Positions 1 through 5,938 of a stretch of 14,009 nucleotides of DNA are shown piece by piece. Every line of letters begins with the position of its first letter. Within the stretch, counting starts at the first letter, position 1. The notes below the pieces were generated by a model. It was not told where the DNA came from, did no database searches, and was given only the letters and a program-made list of their open reading frames with translations. The stretch comes from Frankiales bacterium. GTDB taxonomy: Bacteria; Actinomycetota; Actinomycetes; Mycobacteriales; SCTD01. The stretch covers positions 1 through 14,009 of the forward strand of contig JAODNQ010000127.1 of NCBI GenBank assembly GCA_025464695.1, read 5' to 3'. A program made the position numbers and the translations under genes.

Positions 1-1
1 C

Positions 2-604
2 GCCACCGCGCACGGGCTCGTGCAGCCCGTCCCCCGCCACGCCGTCCGCCGGGTGCTCACGCCGCCCCGACTGCCCGGCCCTCCCGCGGCCGCCCCCGCG
101 CCGCAGCAGCCCGCGCCGCTCGACGACGACGAGGTCTTCCGGCAGATCGTCGCCGGGTTCGACCGCACGTCCGAGGACGAGGTGCCGCGCTGGCCCACGG
201 TCGAGGACACCGACGGCCCCTCCGACGTCGACGCCGCCCGACGCCGGCCGCCGCCCGTCGACCGCGCCCCACGACGGCGCAAGGACGACGCCCCCCTGCC
301 GGCGTGGCTGGAGCCCGACGCCCTCGAGCCGGAGCCCGACGAGCCGGTCCGGCCCGACGACCACTTCGTCCCACCCCCGCCGCCGCCGGTGCCGCGGATC
401 AGCGTCCGCACCCTCGCCGCCCTGGCCGTCCTCGTGCTCGGGCTGGTGCTGCTGTTCGTGCCCCAGCTCGTCGGGCTGACGGCGACGTCCGGGGTGCTGC
501 TGCTCGGGGTCGTGCTGCTCGGCGGGGGCGCCGCCATGCTGGTGCACCGGGTGAGGGATGCTCCGCCGCACGACACCGGGCCGGACGACGGCGCGGTGGT
601 CTGA
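2..604 (+). CDS. Proline-rich actinobacterial membrane protein, probably 5'-truncated by the window
   Basis: The reading frame is open to the left edge, so the true start probably lies outside. A GTG at position 20 is the first possible start seen, but it has no ribosome binding site. The visible protein has an acidic and proline-rich cytoplasmic-looking part, including DDDEVFRQIVAGFD, then a proline run (HFVPPPPPPVPR) just before two hydrophobic segments at about residues 131-152 and 155-175, and a short tail ending DDGAVV. This layout (acidic region, HFVPPPPPP, membrane hairpin, DDGA-V end) recalls a conserved actinobacterial family of unknown function. No catalytic motif is visible. It ends 14 bases before the next gene, so the two may share a transcript. 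The function is unknown; a membrane-anchored structural or regulatory role is only inference. Confidence 0.7.
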   Translation, partial: ATAHGLVQPVPRHAVRRVLTPPRLPGPPAAAPAPQQPAPLDDDEVFRQIVAGFDRTSEDEVPRWPTVEDTDGPSDVDAARRRPPPVDRAPRRRKDDAPLPAWLEPDALEPEPDEPVRPDDHFVPPPPPPVPRISVRTLAALAVLVLGLVLLFVPQLVGLTATSGVLLLGVVLLGGGAAMLVHRVRDAPPHDTGPDDGAVV

Positions 605-618
605 GACCCGGGAGCAGC

Positions 619-1833
619 ATGGCCGTCAGCGAGACCCTCGAGACCCGCGGGCACCTCATGGACACCGGGGTGCTGGCGAGCGTCCTCGACGACGTCCTGT
701 CCTACGGCGGCGACTACCGGATCGACCGGCTCGACGTCGGGCGCGCCCACGAGGACGAGTCCTACGCGCGGATCGTCGTGTCGGCCGAGGACGAGGACGC
801 CCTCCAGCGGCTGCTCATGCGGCTGCAGACGCACGGCGTCAACCAGGTCGACCCGGGCGAGGCCGTGCTGCGGGAGGTCGACCGCGACGGCGTCTTCCCC
901 GAGGACTTCTACTCCACCACCAACCTCGAGACGGTCGTCCGGCTCGGGACCCAGTGGGTGCCCGTCGAGCAGCCGGAGATGGACTGCGGCCTCGTGGTCT
1001 CCGAGGGCCGGGTGCGCACGGTGCCGGTCAGCGACGTCAAGGCCGGCCAGCAGGTGGTGTGCGGCGCGGGCGGCGTGAAGGTGGTGCTGCCGCAGCGCGA
1101 CCACTCCACCGAGGAGTTCGGGTTCATGAACAGCTCCGTGAGCTCGGAGAAGCCGCAGGGGCTGCTGGTGCGCCAGATCGCGCAGCAGATGCGCGAGGTC
1201 AAGGCCGAGGGCGGCAAGATCCTCTGGGTCGGGGGCCCGGGGATCGTCCACACCGGGGCCGCGCCTGCCATGGTCACCCTGGTCGAGCACGGCTTCGTCG
1301 ACGTCCTGTTCGCCGGCAACGCCCTCGCGACGCACGACATCGAGTCGGCCCTCTACGGCACGTCGCTCGGCGTCGACCTCGCCCACGGCAAGGGCGTCGA
1401 GCACGGGCACGAGCACCACATCCGGGCGATCAACACCGTGCGCCGGGCCGGCTCGATCGCCGCCGCCGTCGACAGCGGGGTGCTGACCGGCGGGATCATG
1501 CACGCGCTGGTGCGGCAGAGGAAGGAGTTCGTGCTGGTGGGCTCGGTCCGCGACGACGGCCCGCTCCCCGACGTCTACACCGACGTCATCGAGGGCCAGC
1601 GGGCGATGCGGGCCCAGCTGCCCGGCGTCGGCTTCGCGATCATGGTCGCGACCATGCTGCACAGCATCGCCACCGGCAACCTCCTGCCGGCGTCGGTGCC
1701 GCTGGTCTGCGTCGACATCAACCCGGCCACCGTCACCAAGCTGGCCGACCGCGGCAGCTCGCAGGCGGTCGGGATCGTCACCGACATCGGCCTGTTCCTC
1801 GAGCAGCTCGCCCGGGAGCTCGTCCCCTCCTAG
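619..1833 (+). CDS. TIGR00300 / LOR-SDH family protein, archaeal-type ornithine cyclodeaminase-like
   Basis: Protein of 404 residues. The ATG at 619 follows a GGGAG-type ribosome binding site and begins MAVSETLETRGHLMDTG, matching the usual N-terminus of the TIGR00300 family; the open frame further upstream is spurious. Residues 1 to about 95 form the LOR/SDH-type domain. PEMDCGLVV follows with Cys123, then a glycine-rich nucleotide-binding-like stretch VGGPGIVHTGAAP from residue 204, NALATHDIESALYGTSLG, and VCVDINPATVTKLADRGSSQ near the C-terminus. Known for the family: a methanogen member (MMP1218) was reported as an NAD-dependent ornithine cyclodeaminase making proline, and the C-terminal part of cyanobacterial AgrE/ArgZ is homologous. 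By inference this enzyme may turn ornithine into proline and ammonia. No arginine-degrading domain is fused. Its TAG overlaps the TAG of the convergent amidase. Confidence 0.85.
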   Translation: MAVSETLETRGHLMDTGVLASVLDDVLSYGGDYRIDRLDVGRAHEDESYARIVVSAEDEDALQRLLMRLQTHGVNQVDPGEAVLREVDRDGVFPEDFYSTTNLETVVRLGTQWVPVEQPEMDCGLVVSEGRVRTVPVSDVKAGQQVVCGAGGVKVVLPQRDHSTEEFGFMNSSVSSEKPQGLLVRQIAQQMREVKAEGGKILWVGGPGIVHTGAAPAMVTLVEHGFVDVLFAGNALATHDIESALYGTSLGVDLAHGKGVEHGHEHHIRAINTVRRAGSIAAAVDSGVLTGGIMHALVRQRKEFVLVGSVRDDGPLPDVYTDVIEGQRAMRAQLPGVGFAIMVATMLHSIATGNLLPASVPLVCVDINPATVTKLADRGSSQAVGIVTDIGLFLEQLARELVPS

Positions 1834-3251
1834 GTCCTCGGCCGCCGGCCGGCCCACGGGTGCGCGGCCTCGACCTGGCTGGCCAGGCGCACCAGCAGGT
1901 CCTCCTGCCACGGCCCGGCCACCAGCTGCACCCCGATCGGCAGCCCCTCGGAGCTCGTCCCCAGCGGCAGGCTGATCGCGGGCTGGCCGCTGACGTTGAA
2001 GAACGCGTTGAACAGCGCCATGGCGAACACGGTGAGGTCGGGGGCGTCGGGCGCGGCGTGGATCTGCTCCAGCAGGCCCACGGGCGGGGGCAGCACGGTC
2101 ATCGTGGGGGTCAGCAGGACGTCGAACTCGGTGCCCCAGCGGGCCACCGACACCCGGCTCTGCCGCTGCAGCTCGTGCACGGCCGCGACGTAGGTGAGGC
2201 TGTCGATCCCCTGCGCCTTGCGGCGGCCGGACTGGATGTGCGGCTCGGTGCGCGACCAGTCGACGTCGGGGAAGTCGGCGAGTCCGGAGTCGACCATGGC
2301 GAGGAACGCGGTCAGCATGACGTCGGGGACGTCGAGCGTCACGACCTCGACGGTGTGCCCGAGGGCCTGCAGCGCGACGGCGGCGTCGCGGGCGGCCTGC
2401 AGGCACTGCGGGTCGACCGGCATGCCGAGCGGCGGGACCTCGACCAGGCCGACCCGCAGCCGGCCCGGGTCGGCTCCGACCTCCTGCGACCAGGGGCGGG
2501 CCGGCAGCGGAGCGTTGTACCAGCAGAGCGGGTCCGGGACGGCGACGGCGTCGAGCAGCGCGGCGGCGTCGGCGACGATTCAGGTGACGGCGCCCTCGAC
2601 GGCCGCACCCTCCCAGGCGGTGACGGTGGAGGGGATGCGCCCCCGGCTCGGCTTGAGCCCGACCAGCCCGCAGCTGGAGGCGGGGATCCGGATCGAGCCG
2701 CCGCCGTCGTTCGCGTGGGCGATGGGGAACATGCCGGCAGCCACCGCCGCGGCCGCGCCGCCGCTGCTGCCACCCGGGCTGCGGGAGAGGTCCCAGGGGT
2801 TGCGGGTGGCGCCGTAGCGGCTGTTCTCCGCGACCGTGATGGGGCCGAACTCGGGGGTGTTGGTGCGGCCGGCCAGCACGAAGCCGGCCCGGCGCAGGCC
2901 GGCGACCACGAGCTCGTCCTGCGCGGAGACGCCCTCCGAGGCGCCCCAGGAGCCGTACGTGGTGGGCCAGCCCGCCACCGGCGTGAGGTCCTTGACCGGG
3001 ACCGGGACCCCGTGGAACGGCCCGAGGGCGTCGCCCCGGACCACGGCCTCCCCCGCCTGCCGGGCGGCGGCGCGGTGCGCGTCGTCGTCGCGCCAGACCA
3101 CGGCGTTGACGGACGGGTTCGTGCGGTCGACCTCCGCGAGGCACAGGTCGAGGACCTCGAGCGGGGACACCCGCTTCTCCCGCACGGCGGCGGCGACGTC
3201 GAGGGCGGTGGACAGCTCGGGAGGCAGCGGCACGGGCCGAACGTAGGCCAT
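1830..3251 (-). pseudogene. Amidase-signature hydrolase interrupted by an in-frame TGA
   Basis: The coding frame runs from an ATG at 3251 to a TAG at 1830-1832 and is broken only by a TGA at 2580-2582; both halves lie in the same frame, so this is a nonsense codon and not a frameshift. The first 223 residues hold the whole amidase-signature core: Lys in GVPVKDL, the glycine/serine loop [16 protein letters not shown] and [11 protein letters not shown], i.e. the Ser-cisSer-Lys triad. The TGA sits where family members read GPxTRTVADAA (here [19 protein letters not shown]), so an arginine codon, probably CGA, was lost by a C-to-T change. The downstream half is intact to AGRRPRT. The wording [28 protein letters not shown] resembles 6-aminohexanoate cyclic-dimer-hydrolase-type amidases, but the substrate is unknown. 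A 223-residue product would lack the C-terminal half. A sequencing error is possible. Confidence 0.85.
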
Positions 3252-3260
3252 GCTGCCGGC

Positions 3261-3470
3261 ATGGCACCCCGCTACGAGTACAAGGTCGTCCAGCTCCGCG
3301 AGGGCATGATCGGGGGGAAGATCAGCGACGGGAAGCTCGAGAAGGCCCTGAACGAGGTCGCCGCCGACGGCTGGCAGCTCAAGACCATCACGGCCGCGGA
3401 CGTGAAGGGCCGGCTCGGCCCGGGCGGCGTCGAGGGGCTGCTCGTGACGTTCGAGCGCCCCGTCAGCTGA
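3261..3470 (+). CDS. DUF4177-like small protein
   Basis: Protein of 69 residues starting at an ATG at 3261. The pattern YEYKVVQLREG near the N-terminus, LEKALNEVAADGWQLKTI in the middle and LLVTFERP at the end fits the DUF4177 family, a small alpha/beta fold of unknown function with a conserved N-x-x-A-x-x-G-W core. There is no signal peptide or membrane segment. The ATG lies 9 bases from the divergent amidase start, and no convincing ribosome binding site precedes it, so a leaderless mRNA is possible. Its TGA overlaps the end of the convergent EEP gene by 8 bases. The function is unknown. Confidence 0.8.
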   Translation: MAPRYEYKVVQLREGMIGGKISDGKLEKALNEVAADGWQLKTITAADVKGRLGPGGVEGLLVTFERPVS

Positions 3471-4092
3471 CCCGCACCTCGGCGAGCACGCCGAGGTGGT
3501 CGCTCGCGGTCCCGGTGTCGAGGACCTCGAGGCGCGTCACCGGGAAGGACGACACGAGGGCGTCGATGGCCTTGTGCGCCCCGACGGCGGGGTAGGTGGG
3601 GCCGGGGCTGCCGCCGGACAGGCCGGAGGTCAGCGCCTCCCAGGACGGCGAGCCGGGGCGGTCGTTGACGTCGGCCCCGAGCACCAGCGGCCCGTCCCCC
3701 ACCAGGGCCCGCACCCGCCGGGCGCTGTCGAGCCGCGCCTCCTCCTGCAGGTCGAGGTGCGTGCCGGCCAACGTGAACGCGACGCCGTCGACCCTGACCT
3801 CCGCCAGCGCGACCGCCCGCCGGTGCAGGCCCCGGTACTTGGGCATGAGGACGGCGCGGGCGCTCGTCACGTGCACGTGCGGGGCGACGAGCACCAGATT
3901 GCCGGCCGCCCAGGACCAGCCGGCGGGCCGCATCCCCGCCCGCCGGGCGAGGAGCGCCCGCGAGGTGCGCCAGCCGAGCAGGCGCGGGGCCTCCTGCACG
4001 ACCACGACGTCCGCCGCGACCTCCGACAGCACCGCGGCCACCGACCGGGCGCCGTCGCGCAGGGAGCGGACGTTCCAGCTCAGGACCCGCAC
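3463..4092 (-). CDS. Endonuclease/exonuclease/phosphatase (EEP) family protein
   Basis: Protein of 209 residues from a GTG at 4092 (VRVLSWNVRSL). The EEP metal-dependent fold is complete: Asn7 in SWNV, catalytic Glu34 in VVVQEAP, GTHLDL with the conserved His, GADVNDRPGSPSW with the Asp-x-Asn pair, and Asp198-His199 in SDHLGV. These are the residues that bind magnesium and activate water in DNase I, Exo III and inositol-phosphatase relatives. At about 210 residues it is a short, core-only member with no membrane segment or signal peptide. The start was chosen because the fold begins immediately with the first beta strand; the frame is open far upstream but without sense. The substrate (DNA, RNA, phospholipid or another phosphodiester) cannot be told from sequence. 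It follows the zinc-ribbon/AT-hook-like gene after 77 bases of degenerate repeats. Confidence 0.83.
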   Translation of the reverse strand: MRVLSWNVRSLRDGARSVAAVLSEVAADVVVVQEAPRLLGWRTSRALLARRAGMRPAGWSWAAGNLVLVAPHVHVTSARAVLMPKYRGLHRRAVALAEVRVDGVAFTLAGTHLDLQEEARLDSARRVRALVGDGPLVLGADVNDRPGSPSWEALTSGLSGGSPGPTYPAVGAHKAIDALVSSFPVTRLEVLDTGTASDHLGVLAEVRVS

Positions 4093-4125
4093 GAGGCCGA
4101 GCGTAGGGGCTGCTGCTGCCCCAGG

Positions 4126-4184
4126 ACGACAGCCGAGGACGACTGCCCTGAGGAATACTGCCTGAGGACCTACTGCCCGAGGAC
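4126..4184 (-). repeat. Degenerate 15-bp tandem repeat over the stop codon of the upstream zinc-ribbon gene
   Basis: Read on the minus strand, GTCCTCGGGCAGTAG (4184-4170, the gene's VLGQ-stop end) is followed by GTCCTCAGGCAGTAT (4169-4155), then by TCCTCAGGGCAGTCG (4154-4140) and a poorer fourth copy down to 4126. The first two units differ at two positions. Only the first unit keeps the TAG. The array fills most of the gap to the EEP gene. Confidence 0.75.
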
Positions 4185-4523
4185 GCGGAAGCCGCTGAGC
4201 ATGCCGCGCATCTCGCGGGCCCGCTGGGCGCTGACGTCCTCGACGCGCGGCGCGGGAGCGGCCTTCTTGCCGCTCCCCTTCGGGCGACCGCCGCGGGGAC
4301 GGGGCACCTCGGCGAGCCGCTCGCGGACCGCCGCCAGCATGCCCTCGCGGTCCAGCAGCTCGCCGTCCTTGAGCCAGGCGTGACGGCTGCAGGAGGAGCA
4401 GGACACCAGGGAGAGCTCGGTGACGGCGTCGGTCACGGAGATGGTGCTCATCGGACGGCCGCAGCAGACCGGCTGCGCGGGGGCGGGGACGGAGGGGGCG
4501 TCGGTGTCGGGGCGGCTCGTCAT
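4170..4523 (-). CDS. Small zinc-ribbon protein with AT-hook-like basic segment
   Basis: Protein of 117 residues from an ATG at 4523, with GGAG about 10 bases upstream. Two cysteine pairs, Cys20-Cys21 (PVCCGRPM) and Cys42/Cys45 (SCSSCSRHAWLKDGE), look like a four-cysteine zinc ribbon about 25 residues long. A helical segment follows (LLDREGMLAAVRERLAEV), then a basic patch PRPRGGRPKGSGKK whose GRP core resembles an AT-hook, and a C-terminal region ending SGFRVLGQ. The combination suggests nucleic-acid contact, perhaps a transcription-associated factor; that is inference and no named family is claimed. Its stop lies inside a 15-bp tandem repeat. It is 87 bases downstream of the glucokinase and probably has its own promoter, since a hairpin lies between them. 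Confidence 0.72.
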   Translation of the reverse strand: MTSRPDTDAPSVPAPAQPVCCGRPMSTISVTDAVTELSLVSCSSCSRHAWLKDGELLDREGMLAAVRERLAEVPRPRGGRPKGSGKKAAPAPRVEDVSAQRAREMRGMLSGFRVLGQ

Positions 4524-4586
4524 GCGGACGAGACTCCGCTGCGGGGCCGCTGGGCGCCATGGCCCGTTCGGGCTGTTGACGGACTA

Positions 4587-4602
4587 GTCCGGCGAACCGG
4601 AC
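4587..4602 (-). terminator. UUCG-loop hairpin after the glucokinase gene
   Basis: Read on the minus strand, GTCCGG-TTCG-CCGGAC begins 8 bases after the glucokinase TAG: a 6-bp GC stem with a UUCG tetraloop. No U-tract follows, as is common in high-GC actinobacteria. The 3' arm also belongs to the perfect palindrome GGACTAGTCC (4581-4590), so an alternative pairing exists. It is probably the end of the SRPBCC-ArsA-glucokinase transcript. Confidence 0.55.
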
Positions 4603-4610
4603 ACCTCGCC

Positions 4611-5558
4611 CTAGCGGGAGCGGGCGAGGTCGGCCGCGCCGATCATGCCTGCGGAGTTGCCGAGGGCGGCCAGCCGCACCTCCGGGTGCGGGCGCGACCC
4701 GCTGCCGGTGAGCCGGGCGTCGAAGACCTCCCGGGCCGGCGCGAGCAGCAGCTCGCCGGCGTCGGACACCCCTCCCCCGACGACGAACGCGCCGGGGTCG
4801 AGCACCGCGGCGAGGTCGGCGAGCCCCTGCCCCAGCCACGTCCCGATCTCCCGGAAGCAGTCGAGAGCCGCGGGGTCGCCCTCGCGCGCCGCCGCCGTCA
4901 CCTCCACCGCCTGGATGCCCTCCGGCCGGCCGCCGCCGAGCTCGAGCAGCCGGGCGCCGTAGCCGCGCTGCACGTCGGCGATCTCGCGCGCCTCGTGCAG
5001 CAGGGCCCGACCGCTGCAGTACTGCTCCCAGCAGCCGTGCTGGCCGCAGCCGCAGCGCCGGCCGCCCTCGACCACCTGCATGTGGCCGAACTCGGCCCCG
5101 ATCCCGAAGCGCCCGCGGTAGAGCTTGCCGTCGAGCACGATGCCGCCGCCGATGCCGGTGCCGACGGTGACCACGACGAGGTGGTCCTCGCCGCGACCGG
5201 CTCCGAACCGGTGCTCGCCCCAGGCCGCCGCGTTGGCGTCGTTCTCGACGACCACCGGCAGCCCGGTGCGGCGCTGCACGGCGTCGCGCAGCGGCTCGTC
5301 CTTCCACGCCAGGTTGGGCGCCACCAGCACGCGGCTGCGCTCGGCGTCGATGAACCCGGCCGCCCCGATGCCGACGGCCTCGACCGTGTGGTCCGCCGTG
5401 AGCTCCGCGACGCACGCGGCGACGACGTCCTCGACGTCGGCCGGCGAGGCGCTCGGCGTCGCCCGGCGGGTGCGGGCCAGGACGTTGCCCTGCTCGTCGA
5501 CGACGCCCGCGGCGACCTTGGTGCCGCCGATGTCGACGCCGATGGTCAGCACGGCCAC
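4611..5558 (-). CDS. glk: ROK-family glucokinase
   Basis: Protein of 315 residues that phosphorylates glucose to glucose 6-phosphate with ATP in the cytoplasm. The ROK features are all present: phosphate-binding loop GVDIGGTKVAAGVVD at residues 7-21, NDANAAAWGEHRFG with the catalytic Asp, GTGIGGGIV, EFGHMQV, and the zinc-binding CGCGQHGCWEQYCSG with its cysteines. Length and sequence fit the actinobacterial glucokinase group (TIGR00744), which in Streptomyces (GlkA) also signals carbon catabolite repression. No N-terminal helix-turn-helix is present, so it is a kinase and not a ROK repressor. The GTG at 5558 is one base after the stop of the DUF5304-like gene, and GGGAGGG lies 5 bases upstream. 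ATP, rather than polyphosphate, as phosphate donor is assumed from the family. Confidence 0.93.
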   Translation of the reverse strand: MAVLTIGVDIGGTKVAAGVVDEQGNVLARTRRATPSASPADVEDVVAACVAELTADHTVEAVGIGAAGFIDAERSRVLVAPNLAWKDEPLRDAVQRRTGLPVVVENDANAAAWGEHRFGAGRGEDHLVVVTVGTGIGGGIVLDGKLYRGRFGIGAEFGHMQVVEGGRRCGCGQHGCWEQYCSGRALLHEAREIADVQRGYGARLLELGGGRPEGIQAVEVTAAAREGDPAALDCFREIGTWLGQGLADLAAVLDPGAFVVGGGVSDAGELLLAPAREVFDARLTGSGSRPHPEVRLAALGNSAGMIGAADLARSR

Positions 5559-5559
5559 G

Positions 5560-5865
5560 TCAGCCCTCCCGGACGTCGATGTGCTCGACCGGGCTCCCGG
5601 ACGGGCGGGGACCGGGGGGCGGGGCGAGGGCGCCCCTCAGCGCGGCCGCGAGCGAGGCGGCGGCGTCGAGCAGGTGCTCGACCGTCTCCGGGCGCACGTG
5701 CCGGACCGCACCGACGGCCTGGCACAGCGGGCAGGTCGTGCAGGGGACGGACCCGGTGGACAGGTGCTCGTCGTCCAGCAGGTGCGCGGCCCGCGTGCGC
5801 GCCCACTGCTCCGCCGCGGTCAGGAGCTTCACGGCCTCCTCGGCCGCCGAGCCGACGTCGGTCAC
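5560..5865 (-). CDS. DUF5304-like protein with CxxCxxC motif, glucokinase partner
   Basis: Protein of 101 residues from a GTG at 5865: an acidic helical start (SAAEEAVKLLTAAEQWARTRAAHLL), then TGSVPCTTCPLCQAVGAVRHVRPETVEHLLDAAASLAAAL, and a proline-rich tail. The CxxCPxC cluster followed by a helix resembles the Streptomyces DUF5304-type proteins encoded just before glkA (SCO2127 position); SCO2127 has been linked to glucose uptake and catabolite control. The cysteines could bind a metal. The start is preceded by AGGG and overlaps, as GTGA, the stop of a 21-codon frame that leaves the ArsA stop. The frame is open further upstream through the tandem repeat, but no start codon was seen there. 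The stop is one base from the glucokinase GTG, so translation is probably coupled. The family assignment is by resemblance and recalled context. Confidence 0.72.
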   Translation of the reverse strand: MTDVGSAAEEAVKLLTAAEQWARTRAAHLLDDEHLSTGSVPCTTCPLCQAVGAVRHVRPETVEHLLDAAASLAAALRGALAPPPGPRPSGSPVEHIDVREG

Positions 5866-5927
5866 CGCTGCGCCCTGGTCATCGGAGCCCGGCTCAACGG
5901 AGCCCGGCTCAACGGAGGCCGGCTCAT
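5862..5927 (-). CDS. Possible 21-codon relay frame between ArsA and the DUF5304-like gene
   Basis: An ATG at 5927-5925 overlaps the ArsA TGA as ATGA. The frame runs 21 codons, mostly the repeat-encoded S-R-A-P-L pattern, and stops at a TGA that overlaps the GTG start of the DUF5304-like gene as GTGA. It may serve only to carry terminating ribosomes to the next gene; no function for the peptide is claimed. It could be a by-product of the tandem repeat. Confidence 0.35.
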   Translation of the reverse strand: MSRPPLSRAPLSRAPMTRAQR

Positions 5928-5938
5928 CGGAGGCCGGC
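5879..5938 (-). repeat. Four 15-bp tandem repeats covering the ArsA stop codon
   Basis: On the minus strand the units are GCCGGCCTCCGATGA, GCCGGCCTCCGTTGA, GCCGGGCTCCGTTGA and GCCGGGCTCCGATGA. They are gapless and differ at only two positions. In the ArsA frame each unit reads A-G-L-R-stop, so the end of the protein with its stop codon is present four times. Each unit also carries an overlapping ATGA or TTGA stop/start. Confidence 0.93.

Noticed and set aside
2580..2582. TGA as selenocysteine or a recoded codon
   Set aside because: The expected residue is arginine, the position is not catalytic, and no selenocysteine context is recognisable.
2424..2582. Frameshift between the two halves of the amidase
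   Set aside because: The two halves lie in the same frame and the 52 codons between them translate into normal amidase sequence, so only a stop codon is involved.
558..3260. Very long open plus-strand frame running across the TIGR00300 and amidase genes
   Set aside because: It reads Arg/Ala/Gly-rich sequence without domains, antisense or out of frame to clear genes; only the last 69 codons (from 3261) form a recognisable protein.
3463..5415. Long minus-strand frame upstream of the EEP domain, as if a large fusion protein
   Set aside because: The part above 4092 is low-complexity Arg-rich translation lying out of frame across the glucokinase and zinc-ribbon genes; the EEP fold begins at the GTG at 4092.
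4611..5558. ROK transcriptional repressor
   Set aside because: No N-terminal helix-turn-helix; the protein begins directly with the phosphate-binding loop.
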